Shown one piece after another: positions 1-7,293 of a stretch of 13,274 bases of DNA. Location: contig CAYYEM010000042.1 of assembly GCA_964470915.1 (NCBI GenBank), forward strand, positions 1-13,274, read 5' to 3'. The DNA is from CAYPXN01 sp964470915. Lineage in GTDB: Bacteria > UBA10199 > JADFYH01. A program made the position numbers and the translations under genes. Position 1 is the first letter of the stretch. Every line of letters starts with the position of its first letter. The notes below the pieces were generated by a model. That model was given only the letters and a program-made list of their open reading frames with translations. It was not told where the DNA came from and made no database searches.

Positions 1-108
1 CTTTTCACTATTTATGCAGAAACAAAAGATGAGTTGAAATTTGCAATCGATTATTCCGAAAGCAATGCAGACATCATGAATGTAGGTGCCCCACAGAATC
101 CTCTCTAA
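1..108 (+). CDS. 3' end of an unidentified upstream gene (partial)
   Basis: Frame 1 is open from the window edge to a TAA at 106-108 and gives 35 residues ending in DIMNVGAPQNPL. The codons look real: mixed charged and hydrophobic residues, no low complexity. The stop lies only 10 bases before the preferred start of the MFS transporter, so the two genes are probably co-transcribed. The fragment is too short for me to assign a family, and the rest of the gene is outside the window. Confidence is for it being coding, not for any function. Confidence 0.6.
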   Translation, partial: LFTIYAETKDELKFAIDYSESNADIMNVGAPQNPL

Positions 109-112
109 AAGG
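107..112 (+). promoter_or_regulatory. Ribosome binding site deciding the MFS start
   Basis: AAAAGG lies 6 bases before ATG 119 and overlaps the stop codon of the upstream gene. A GTG at 86 opens the same frame 33 bases earlier, but it sits inside the upstream gene and has no comparable site, so ATG 119 is preferred. Confidence 0.6.
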
Positions 113-118
113 TATTTT

Positions 119-1288
119 ATGCTGCGTGGTCTTACTCGAAATGTTTACTTACTCGGACTATTAAGCCTTTTTAATGACCTTACTAGCGATATGATCACGC
201 CTCTTTTGCCTGCCTTTCTTGCCACTATGGGCTTAGGAGCAGGTTTTTTGGGGGTCATGGAAGGCGTTTCAAACTCTGTTTCAAACCTTACTAAACTTTT
301 TGCAGGTTGGTACGCAGACCGTTTAGGAAAAAATAAATCACTTACCATTTTTGGTTATTCTCTGGCTGCCTTCGTTCGCCCTTTTTTACTCATTCCACTT
401 CCCGCTATCACCTTTTCAGTCAGGCTATTGGATCGAATTGGAAAAGGCATCCGCACTGCACCTCGCGATACACTGCTTACTTCTGAGTTGGATGAAAAAA
501 AATGGGGACGTGCCTTTGGTGTTCAAAGAGCCATGGACCATACAGGTGCGCTTTTGGCTCCTCCCTTGGCAGCATTTTTACTCACGTTCTTTTCTTTAAA
601 ACTTGAACTTCTTTTTCTTATCGCAAGTATTCCTGCCATTCTTTCCATTCTTTTCCTACAGCGCTTTATCCAGGATGACCCAAAATTAATTAAAAGTTCA
701 TTTCAAAAATTATCCTGGAATAAATTACCTCCAGCTCTGAAAAGATATGTCATTGTCATCTTCTTTGCTGCCTTCAGCATGCCTTCTGAACTTTTCCTGA
801 TTCTCAAAATGCAAAACCAAGGACTCCCTCTTACCCAAGTGCCTTATGTTTGGTTTATTCTCACGCTATTCACTTTATTTTCTGCCTTTGGAGGAGGGTT
901 TTTAGCGGATCGTTGGAGCCGACGAAAAACAATGGGCTTAGGTTGGATTATTTTTGCTCTGGTGTATTTAGGTTTCGCTTTTAATACAAATCTTAACTGG
1001 GCTTGGTTGTTGATTATTCTTTATGGAATTCAAAGTGGTCTTGTCGAAGCTTCTGAAAGAGCCTTCCCTGTTAAAATTGCAGGCGAAAATATGAAAGCTA
1101 CTGCTTTAGGTTGGTATTATTTCGCCTACGGCATGGGCCTTTTTCCCGCTTCTTTTATTTTTGGGATCTTGTGGAACTCCACCAACGCATCTTACGCTTT
1201 TCTCACCTATAGTTTATTAAGTTTGATTCCAGTGATCCTACTTTTTTTCCTTCCTAGCGATCGACAAAAAAAAGGCCCCTCTGAATAA
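119..1288 (+). CDS. Major facilitator superfamily (MFS) transporter
   Basis: This is an inner-membrane secondary transporter of 389 residues from ATG 119, a normal MFS length, with about twelve hydrophobic segments. Numbering from the GTG at 86, the loop 2-3 signature GWYADRLGKNK is at 74-84 and its second-half counterpart GGFLADRWSRRK at 270-281. The motif DRIGKGIRTAPRD at 116-128 is typical of a prokaryotic MFS subgroup often annotated only as MFS_1. An acidic pair, D31 and D35, lies in the first membrane segment region (LFNDLTSD). The substrate cannot be read from the sequence; drug, sugar or metabolite efflux are all possible. The gene follows a truncated gene by 10 bases, so it is probably the last gene of an operon, and its stop codon lies in the loop of the terminator hairpin. 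Confidence 0.9.
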   Translation: MLRGLTRNVYLLGLLSLFNDLTSDMITPLLPAFLATMGLGAGFLGVMEGVSNSVSNLTKLFAGWYADRLGKNKSLTIFGYSLAAFVRPFLLIPLPAITFSVRLLDRIGKGIRTAPRDTLLTSELDEKKWGRAFGVQRAMDHTGALLAPPLAAFLLTFFSLKLELLFLIASIPAILSILFLQRFIQDDPKLIKSSFQKLSWNKLPPALKRYVIVIFFAAFSMPSELFLILKMQNQGLPLTQVPYVWFILTLFTLFSAFGGGFLADRWSRRKTMGLGWIIFALVYLGFAFNTNLNWAWLLIILYGIQSGLVEASERAFPVKIAGENMKATALGWYYFAYGMGLFPASFIFGILWNSTNASYAFLTYSLLSLIPVILLFFLPSDRQKKGPSE

Positions 1289-1302
1289 ACAGAGAGGCCT
1301 TT
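1266..1302. terminator. Bidirectional intrinsic terminator between convergent genes
   Basis: Stem 1274-1283 (GGCCCCTCTG) pairs with 1290-1299 (CAGAGAGGCC) with one C-A mismatch and a 6-base loop. Eight A residues at 1266-1273 form the U-tract for the minus-strand Cys-repeat gene. TTT at 1300-1302 gives only a weak tract for the MFS gene. It is strongest as the terminator of the minus-strand gene ending at 1323. Confidence 0.8.
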
Positions 1303-1322
1303 CTGCAAGATTCAATAAATGA

Positions 1323-1820
1323 TTATCTTACTTTTCTACGGAACCAAGCAAACATTCCCAAAGCAAAGGCATACAAGCCATAAAGCATAGGGTTTGAAAC
1401 AGCCGTAGTGGTCAACATACAACCACCTTGACCTTCTAACAGGTTGTTAAGACCTGCAGCGGCTGCTGGATTAGGACTTACCGCAGCTTCTCCAGATTCA
1501 TCGTTATTTGGAGTACTTTCTAAGGTACAAGTTGCACTACAACCATCTCCACTTTCAACATCACCATCGTCGCAAGCTTCTCCTGCTTCTAAGATTTCAT
1601 TTCCGCAAACTGGAGATTGGTTTTCTTCAATGCTGCAATTTGCGCTGCAAGCATCTCCATCGACCGTATTTCCATCATCACATTGTTCATTGTCAGCAAG
1701 GATTCCATCTCCACACACAGGAATTCTGGTGTGAGTACAATCATTGTTGCAAACAACTAACTCATTAGGACTAATAATACGATCGTAGATTCCTTCTAAA
1801 GTAGGACCTTGGTCGCATTG
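1323..1820 (-). CDS. Secreted VWA/Cys-repeat protein, C-terminal part (after scaffold gap)
   Basis: 165 residues run from the gap edge to TAA 1323-1325. They are probably the C-terminus of the gene starting at 3442, since both abut the gap on the same strand with matching style. Two Myxococcus-type Cys-rich repeats are visible: VCGDGILADNEQCDDGN followed by GDACSANC, and VCGNEILEAGEACDDGD followed by GDGCSATC. A short Ala/Pro linker follows, then a 37-residue tail: EGQGGC, a hydrophobic stretch, and RRKVR. This tail resembles Cys-containing sorting signals such as MYXO-CTERM, in which an intramembrane CPBP-type protease is thought to process the tail near the Cys. The 100-N gap puts this part out of frame with the N-terminal part; a true gap length of 3n+2 would restore one frame. 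The mismatch is therefore most simply an assembly artefact, not a frameshift mutation. Confidence 0.85.
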   Translation of the reverse strand, partial: QCDQGPTLEGIYDRIISPNELVVCNNDCTHTRIPVCGDGILADNEQCDDGNTVDGDACSANCSIEENQSPVCGNEILEAGEACDDGDVESGDGCSATCTLESTPNNDESGEAAVSPNPAAAAGLNNLLEGQGGCMLTTTAVSNPMLYGLYAFALGMFAWFRRKVR

Positions 1821-1920
1821 NNNNNNNNNNNNNNNNNNNNNNNNNNNNNNNNNNNNNNNNNNNNNNNNNNNNNNNNNNNNNNNNNNNNNNNNNNNNNNNN
1901 NNNNNNNNNNNNNNNNNNNN
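1821..1920. other. Scaffold gap (100 N)
   Basis: Exactly 100 N, the usual placeholder for a gap of unknown length. It falls inside the tandem Cys-repeat region of one gene, where repeated DNA would be expected to break short-read assembly. Confidence 0.97.
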
Positions 1921-1921
1921 T

Positions 1922-2404
1922 ACCAGAAGTACATTCACCCTCTTGGCAAGATTCACTTCCATTACAAACATTTCCATCACCACATACTGTGCCATCTTCT
2001 TTGGCTGGATTTGAACATTCACCTGTATCAGGATTACAAGTTCCCGCATTATGACAAGAATCTGAAGCTTCGCAGTTCACTGCAGAAGTCGTTTGAGTAC
2101 AAGTTCCACTTTGACAGGTGTTCACTCCATTACAAGCGTTGGCATCATCATTACATACGGTTCCATCTTCAACATTATCATGATGGGCCAAACCATCCTC
2201 ACCACAGTAATCGGTAGTGCAAGGGTTATTGTCATCTGTAGCTACAGGAGTGCCTGATTGACATGCACCTTCTTGGCAAACTTCACTTCCATTGCAAGCA
2301 TCACCGTCGCCACAAGCTGAGCCATTTTCTTTGGCTGGATTTGAACAATTACCCGTTTGAGGATCGCAAGTACCTGCATTGTGGCAAGAATCTGAAGCGG
2401 TACA
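1922..2404 (-). repeat. 110-residue (330 bp) tandem coding repeat, running into the gap
   Basis: Unit 1 is at 2075-2404 (residues 347-456). Unit 2 begins at 2074 and is cut by the gap at residue 507. Both start with C-[TE]-ASDSCHNAGTC and contain SNPAKE and CNGSE. The units are also visibly alike in DNA. Confidence 0.8.
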
Positions 2405-3442
2405 AGTTATTTCTGTTCCAGCGCTACAGCTACCATTTTGGCATGTATTGCCACTTGTACAAAGATTACCATCATCACAAGCACTGCCATTCTCTAAATT
2501 ACTGTATTGGCAAGTATTGTTACTGCAAGAATCTGCGGTGCAAGGATTGCCATCATCGCAATTCAAATCATTCTGACAAGCTACACAACCTTCTACAGCT
2601 TGGTAAGTACAGGTATTACCTTCAGAACATGAATCTGCGGTGCAAGGATCATTGTCATTACAGGTAACTGCATTTGAAATTTGACTAAAAACTGTATTGA
2701 TTGCATCGCTAGTAGGGGCAATAAAGAAATCATCTCCATCCGCATTTTCAGCATCTCTTTCTGCAGCACTCACAGTACCTACGGTGTTATCTGCAGAAGG
2801 TTGATTTGCAATCTGGGCTAACAAAGCTCTTCCATTCACCATCGTTGAGCTATCGCCATTGGCATCAAAAGCAACCGTGATAATACGAGTTCCTGTTCCT
2901 TTTACACTGGTTGCAGCACTCAGGGCACTCGCCGTCGCTACAGCCACCGAGGTAGGTTTGTTGGTTTGACCATCTGAAATCAAAATAATGACATGATTTC
3001 CAGTTGTAGCATTAGCCACAATCTCAGCCTGAGCCACATTCAAGGCTGACGCTACATTGGTTCCACTGCTCGAGGAATTTAGCGCTGTGTTTACATTCCC
3101 TTGTAAAGTAGCAATATTCGCTGGTGTAACTGTCGTGAGAGGAGTGACAATTTGTGCATTGGAAGTATTCGTGCCACCAAAACGACCTATACCCACTCGC
3201 TGGCCATTGTTCAAAGTACCTAATAAATTGATTAAACTATTAGCAGCTTGAGCTTCTAAAGCTCTTTCAGCAGCTGAAACACTGCCCGTTCTATCGAGCA
3301 TAATCACCACATCAGCGGCTTCTTGTCCGCAAGTGGGTGCGCCTTGAGCTCGTAAAAGAGGGGCAAAAAAGGTGAGAGTTAAAAAAACAACAAGATAAGA
3401 AAAAGACCTAGCTCTCCAAAGAGCATTTATCGGTTTCAACAT
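1922..3442 (-). CDS. Secreted von Willebrand factor A domain protein with Cys-rich repeats, N-terminal part
   Basis: 507 residues run from ATG 3442 to the scaffold gap. Residues 1-35 are a Sec signal peptide with a basic start, a hydrophobic core and a likely cleavage in the LLRAQGAP region. Residues 43-260 form a VWA domain with a metal-ion-dependent adhesion site: D50-R-T-G-S54, a conservative form of DxSxS, then T128 in SGTNVA and D157 in ISDGQT. This suggests metal-dependent binding of a protein or matrix ligand. From 261 on the protein is Cys-rich, with DNDPCTADSC and DDGNPCTADSC motifs of the slime-mould/myxobacterial type. A 110-residue unit (347-456) starts again at 457, with 39 of 51 aligned residues identical before the gap. 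A strong Shine-Dalgarno sequence precedes the start. It is probably one gene with the part at 1323-1820. Export and a surface adhesion or matrix role are inferred; ligand unknown. Confidence 0.88.
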
Positions 3443-3449
3443 AGCATAT

Positions 3450-3455
3450 CTCCTT
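3450..3455 (-). promoter_or_regulatory. Strong ribosome binding site of the VWA/Cys-repeat gene
   Basis: The minus strand reads AAGGAG seven bases before ATG 3442. This fixes the start, and a full signal peptide follows directly. Confidence 0.8.
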
Positions 3456-3539
3456 AAAATCCCCTTTATTACAAAAAGGCGAAATTAAAATAATGAATTT
3501 AATTACCGCATACCCCTTAGAAATTATTTTAAGTAAAGT

Positions 3540-3584
3540 TCAGTAAGTTTTTTTAAAATAATTGTCAATGTACGATTTTGTACA
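3540..3584 (-). promoter_or_regulatory. Candidate promoter and operator of the VWA/Cys-repeat gene
   Basis: On the minus strand a perfect -35 hexamer TTGACA (3563-3568) is followed after 17 bases by TACTGA (3540-3545), a poor -10. Directly upstream of the -35 is a perfect inverted repeat, TGTAC-N6-GTACA (3569-3584), in operator position. The -35 and the palindrome are plain in the sequence; the promoter call is weak because of the -10. Confidence 0.35.
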
Positions 3585-3602
3585 TTTAAATATACTTGGC
3601 AC

Positions 3603-3643
3603 AAAAAAACCCCTTCTGCTTGAATAAAGCGAAGGGGTTTTTT
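3603..3643. terminator. Bidirectional intrinsic terminator downstream of the 161-residue-repeat protein
   Basis: CCCCTTC (3610-3616) pairs with GAAGGGG (3631-3637). Inner pairing of GCTT (3618-3621) with AAGC (3627-3630) extends the stem past one bulged T. Seven A at 3603-3609 and six T at 3638-3643 supply a U-tract in either direction. On the minus strand it ends the gene stopping at 3665 and insulates it from the next gene. Confidence 0.9.
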
Positions 3644-3664
3644 GACAAGATACTCAAATATTCA

Positions 3665-5641
3665 CTATTTAGTTTTTCTGCGAAGAATCGAAAGCGCTCC
3701 CAAAGTAAAGGCATACAATAGATAAAGTACAGGGTTTGAAGCAGCTGTCGCACTTAACATACAGCCCCCTTGACCTTCGAGATTATCCGCTAATCCTGCA
3801 GTAGGAGTTGTGCCAATAGCAGGGCTCGCTTCTGTAACCGTCAAAACCTCGCAAGTATTGCTACAGGCGTCTTCTTCTGAAATGTTGCCATCGTCACATT
3901 GTTCCCCTTTTTCAAGAAGCCCGTTACCACAAACAGAAGGCGCAGGACACTCTACTGTACCTACAATCACTTGATTTTGGCATTTACCGTCTGCAGTACA
4001 GATATCAGTTGTACAAGGATTTCGATCATTACAATCTGCATCTTGCGCACATTCACAGGCACTTAAATTAAAAGTGCATTCCCCTGTTTTGGCATCGCAA
4101 GTATCTGTAGAGCAAGCTCTTGCATCGTTACATTGCTTAGCAAGCCCTGAAACACAGGCTCCATTTTCGCACACATCTCCATCAGTACATTCATCGCCAT
4201 CGCTGCAATCTGCTTTGTTATTGAGCGCAACACAGTTGCCATCTCCATCACATTGATTGTCGGTGCAAGGATTTCCATCATCTGAGCAAGAACTACCTAC
4301 CGAAACGGCACAGCTATCATTATCTTCATTGCAAACATTATTACATTCTGCACCTGCTGCACAGGGATCACCCGCATGCACGCATTGCCCATCATTACAG
4401 ACATCTTCACCATCACAATAAATACCGTTTTCACAACTGTTTCCAGTGTTAGGGCTATGCTCGCAAGTTCTCTGATCATTGCAGGTATCATCGGTACAAG
4501 GATCACGATCATCACAGTCTGCATCTTGCGCACATTCACAACCCGCGCCATCACTGCTGCATTCACCAGTATCTACATTACAAGAATCTGTGGTACATTC
4601 AATCCCATCGCTGCAAGATTTAGGAGTACCAGGGCTACAACTTCCGCCATTACATACATCTTCATTAGTGCAGGCATTACCATCATCGCAGGCCGCATGA
4701 TTATTCACGGAAACACATTCGCCATTTCCATTACAAACATTGTCGGTACAAAGGTTTCCATCGTCACTACAGGAAGTACCTTCAGTGTTTGAACAATTAT
4801 TTGCATCTTCATTACAAGCATTATTGCATTCATTACCCCCCAAACAAGGGTCTCCTTCATGAACACATTGTCCTGCTTCACAAACATCTGCTCCATTACA
4901 GAAAGTGCCATCTTCACAACTATTTCCGGTGTTTGGATTATGTTCACAGCTTTTTTGAGCATTACAAACATCATCTGTGCAAGGATCGTTATCTTCACAA
5001 TCTGAATTTTGATTACATTCGCAACCCACACTATCGTTTGAGCATAAACCTGAGTTTACATCACAAGAGTCTGTTGTACATTCAATCCCATCACTACAAG
5101 ACTTAGGGCTACCCGCTGCGCATTGCCCACCCGAACAAACATCTCCTTCAGTACAGGGATTATTATCATCGCAAGAATCTGCGTTATTTTCATGAACACA
5201 ATGGAAGGTATTCAAACTACAAACATCGTTGGTGCAGGCATTGTTATCGTTACATTCGGCATCACTTTTACATTCTATTTTGCAATCAGCATCGCAACCA
5301 TCTCCACTCACATTATTGCCATCATCACATTCTTCACCTTGAATTAAAACACCATCACCGCAACCGCTACACTTACCGCATCTATCCTCAACACTACAAC
5401 CTACACCACCATTGTTGTAACAAGTAATGTGATCATTATGCCCACCCACAATGCCATTCGGAGAAGGACAAACCTCTCCACTACCACCGTTGATATTATG
5501 GCAAATACATTGGCCTGGATTAGGAGGAATAGGACAATTTGCTTGTGCCGCTTCTACAAAATTTGCGCCTGCAAATGTGAGAAAAGTTAGAATAAAAAAC
5601 TGAAAAAAAGGTTTTATAAAGCCTTCTGTGCCCCGCTTCAT
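3665..5641 (-). CDS. Secreted Cys-rich repeat protein with MYXO-CTERM-like tail
   Basis: 658 residues from ATG 5641, which has AAGGAGG six bases upstream. Residues 1-32 are a signal peptide with likely cleavage near VEAA/QANC. A Myxococcus-type Cys-rich repeat is at 94-124 (CGDGVLIQGEECDDGN). Three copies of a 161-residue super-repeat follow: 157-317, 318-478, and a partial one at 479 to about 556. Each is made of short Cys modules such as CTDDxC and DDGNxCT. A second Myxococcus-type repeat is at 571-599 (CGNGLLEKGEQCDDGN). After a linker, residues 622-658 form the tail: EGQGGC, a hydrophobic segment and RRKTK. It is acidic and Cys-dense, so disulfide-rich and extracytoplasmic, probably an elongated surface or matrix protein. 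It has no VWA domain, unlike its tandem neighbour, but shares the tail almost residue for residue. Specific function unknown. Confidence 0.9.
   Translation of the reverse strand: MKRGTEGFIKPFFQFFILTFLTFAGANFVEAAQANCPIPPNPGQCICHNINGGSGEVCPSPNGIVGGHNDHITCYNNGGVGCSVEDRCGKCSGCGDGVLIQGEECDDGNNVSGDGCDADCKIECKSDAECNDNNACTNDVCSLNTFHCVHENNADSCDDNNPCTEGDVCSGGQCAAGSPKSCSDGIECTTDSCDVNSGLCSNDSVGCECNQNSDCEDNDPCTDDVCNAQKSCEHNPNTGNSCEDGTFCNGADVCEAGQCVHEGDPCLGGNECNNACNEDANNCSNTEGTSCSDDGNLCTDNVCNGNGECVSVNNHAACDDGNACTNEDVCNGGSCSPGTPKSCSDGIECTTDSCNVDTGECSSDGAGCECAQDADCDDRDPCTDDTCNDQRTCEHSPNTGNSCENGIYCDGEDVCNDGQCVHAGDPCAAGAECNNVCNEDNDSCAVSVGSSCSDDGNPCTDNQCDGDGNCVALNNKADCSDGDECTDGDVCENGACVSGLAKQCNDARACSTDTCDAKTGECTFNLSACECAQDADCNDRNPCTTDICTADGKCQNQVIVGTVECPAPSVCGNGLLEKGEQCDDGNISEEDACSNTCEVLTVTEASPAIGTTPTAGLADNLEGQGGCMLSATAASNPVLYLLYAFTLGALSILRRKTK
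3974..5173 (-). repeat. 161-residue (483 bp) tandem coding super-repeat, 2.5 copies
   Basis: Copy 1 is at 4691-5173, copy 2 at 4208-4690 and partial copy 3 at 3974-4207. Copies 1 and 2 align without any gap; by hand count 106 of 161 residues are identical. The period is exact from the first Cys of CDDxN to the next. Confidence 0.9.
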
Positions 5642-5647
5642 AAGAAG

Positions 5648-5670
5648 CCTCCTTGTTGAACCCCTTCAAC
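5648..5670 (-). promoter_or_regulatory. Ribosome binding site with adjoining leader hairpin
   Basis: The minus strand reads GTTGAA-GGGG-TTCAAC (5655-5670) directly followed by AAGGAGG (5648-5654) and, after six bases, ATG 5641. The hairpin has perfect 6-bp arms and touches the Shine-Dalgarno sequence, so it could influence translation or protect the 5' end. The effect is inference. Confidence 0.5.
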
Positions 5671-5706
5671 TTTGAACTATTTGGTTACAAACGATCTTCT
5701 TGAGAA

Positions 5707-5734
5707 CAAATATCACTCTGCCTAAAAAAGTCAA
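5707..5734 (-). promoter_or_regulatory. Candidate sigma70-type promoter of the 161-residue-repeat protein
   Basis: TTGACT (5729-5734), a 16-base spacer, then TATTTG (5707-5712) preceded by TGA, which forms an extended -10. A possible divergent promoter for the glycosyltransferase overlaps it on the plus strand: TTGAGA 5700-5705, 17 bases, TAAAAA 5723-5728. Both are by-eye matches. Confidence 0.35.
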
Positions 5735-5856
5735 TCGACCTTACATGAGTTCATCGAGTTTATTAAAAAAAAGTTTCTTAATGAGTGGAAAAATGTTTGA
5801 ATTTTGAAATATTTTTTAAAAATCAGTCCTGTGTAGAAAGTAATGAATTAAAACAA

Positions 5857-7293
5857 ATGAACACCTTAAACAAAAAATCCTACTTACTTCATGGTCTTGG
5901 CGCTATTCAGTGTGTTTTGTATATTTTTTTGTACTTTCAAGGCATAGGCTTGCAAAACAACTACCGCTCATTTCCCTTTTTGCTCATTACCATTTGCTTT
6001 ATTTTTATATTTTATTTTTTTTCGTTATCTTTTTTTAAAATTAAGAATGAAAACACTTCAAATAAGCCTCTCTTACTTTTTTCGATTCTCTTTTTTGCAT
6101 TTCTTTATCGACTCATTTGCTTCTTTTTTCCTCCTCTACTTTCAGACGACATTTTTTATTATATTTGGCACGGAAAAGTAGCGGCTTATGGATTCAATCC
6201 TTACCTTTATAATCCGCAATCTCCCGAGCTCACTTTTCTTCGCGACTCCAAGATCTGGGAATTACTCCCTTTTAAAGACATCGCTCCTGCTTATCCTCCC
6301 CTAGTCATGATCACCTTCTGGCTTGCATTTAAAATAGGGGCAGACTCTCTTTTAGCTTTCAAAGCTCTGCTCTGGCTTCCGGAAATCATCACCTGTTTTT
6401 TTGGTATAAAACTTCTAAAAGCTTACAAAAAAAATCCGGGTTGGATTTTAATTTATGCTTGGTGCCCCTTAGCTATTATCGAATACATTGGAATGGGTCA
6501 CAGCGACGTGTGGGGCATCGCTTTTCTCACAAGCTTTTTATATTTTTTCAAAAAAGAAAAAATTGCACCTGCTTTTATATTCTTGGCATTGGCTACTTTA
6601 ATAAAGTGGATTCCACTTTTATTTTTACCCTTTTTATGGAGAAAAATGACGGGACGACAAAGAGGGCTTGCCATACTCTGCTTTACCTTAACTATCGGCC
6701 TTCTTTATCTGCCTTATTTGTCTGCTGGAAAAAATGTCATAGGACTACTCCCCACTTATTTGAAGTCCTGGGAATTCAATGGCTCACTTTATAAACTCAT
6801 TCGACTGTGTTTCGAGAGAGCGGATGTGACCCATGGCGTTGTTTCCGCTTTGGCAGGACTCTGGGCCTTAGGTGTGGCCTGGAAAAACCCACCCTTGGAA
6901 AAAGGTCTTTTGTCGATCACACTGGCTTTCTTTCTTTTCTTTCACACTGTTTACCCTTGGTATCTGGGCTGGCTCCTTCCATTACTTCTTGTGCGGAAGC
7001 ATAAAACTTACCAGCCGCACAGCAGCGGTGAGGGAGAGGCTCCGCAGGCTTTGCAGGAGACGACGCAAGCCCCTATGATGGTTGCGGCTTATGCTTGGCT
7101 CTTTACTTCCTTTTTTTCGTACTGGATTTTGATCGATTACAGAACCCAAAATGTTTGGAAAGAAAATCTATGGACCCTGCTTCTTGAATACCTCCCCGTT
7201 TTTTTACTTTTATTTATACAATGGAGAGATAGGAAAAGCCCTCCGCTTTTGGCGGAGGGCACTGATTCAAGCACAAGGGGGGATTCCTTTTAG
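5857..7293 (+). CDS. Polytopic membrane glycosyltransferase-like protein (GT-C type)
   Basis: 478 residues from ATG 5857. A GTG at 5785 would add 24 polar residues; neither start has a good ribosome binding site, and the ATG is preferred because the membrane segments begin soon after it. Numbering from the GTG, there are about ten hydrophobic segments. Asp-Asp 121-122 lies in the first large external loop (PPLLSDDIFYYIWHG), followed by GFNPYLYNP and AYPPL (169-173). FNGSLYKLI is at 331-339 and a late HTVYPWYLGW at 387-396. This layout is typical of GT-C enzymes, which transfer a sugar from a polyprenyl-phosphate donor on the outer face of the inner membrane. Donor and acceptor are unknown; it could modify surface glycans or exported proteins such as the neighbouring Cys-rich ones, but nothing in the sequence shows this. 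Residues 409-430 are a polar, GC-rich insertion between membrane segments. Confidence 0.75.
   Translation: MNTLNKKSYLLHGLGAIQCVLYIFLYFQGIGLQNNYRSFPFLLITICFIFIFYFFSLSFFKIKNENTSNKPLLLFSILFFAFLYRLICFFFPPLLSDDIFYYIWHGKVAAYGFNPYLYNPQSPELTFLRDSKIWELLPFKDIAPAYPPLVMITFWLAFKIGADSLLAFKALLWLPEIITCFFGIKLLKAYKKNPGWILIYAWCPLAIIEYIGMGHSDVWGIAFLTSFLYFFKKEKIAPAFIFLALATLIKWIPLLFLPFLWRKMTGRQRGLAILCFTLTIGLLYLPYLSAGKNVIGLLPTYLKSWEFNGSLYKLIRLCFERADVTHGVVSALAGLWALGVAWKNPPLEKGLLSITLAFFLFFHTVYPWYLGWLLPLLLVRKHKTYQPHSSGEGEAPQALQETTQAPMMVAAYAWLFTSFFSYWILIDYRTQNVWKENLWTLLLEYLPVFLLLFIQWRDRKSPPLLAEGTDSSTRGDSF
7234..7260 (-). terminator. Intrinsic terminator of the lipoprotein gene, inside the convergent gene
   Basis: A perfect 9-bp stem, GCCCTCCGC (7238-7246) with GCGGAGGGC (7252-7260), has a 5-base loop. 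On the minus strand TTTT (7234-7237) follows. It lies within the last codons of the plus-strand glycosyltransferase gene and has no T-tract on the plus strand. Confidence 0.75.

Noticed and set aside
86..118. GTG start at 86 for the MFS transporter
   Set aside because: It lies inside the preceding gene and lacks a ribosome site, whereas ATG 119 has AAAAGG six bases upstream.
1323..3442. A real frameshift in the VWA/Cys-repeat gene
   Set aside because: The frame change coincides exactly with 100 N, a placeholder length, so it says nothing about the true frame.
3974..5173. Regularly spaced short repeats that could suggest a CRISPR array
   Set aside because: The periodicity is the 161-residue protein repeat and its Cys modules; there are no identical direct repeats with unique spacers of CRISPR size.
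4063..5347. Many long open frames on both strands opposite and within the Cys-rich gene
   Set aside because: They are shadows of the repeat-rich coding sequence: biased composition (Met/Val- or His/Tyr-rich), no ribosome sites, no recognisable domains.
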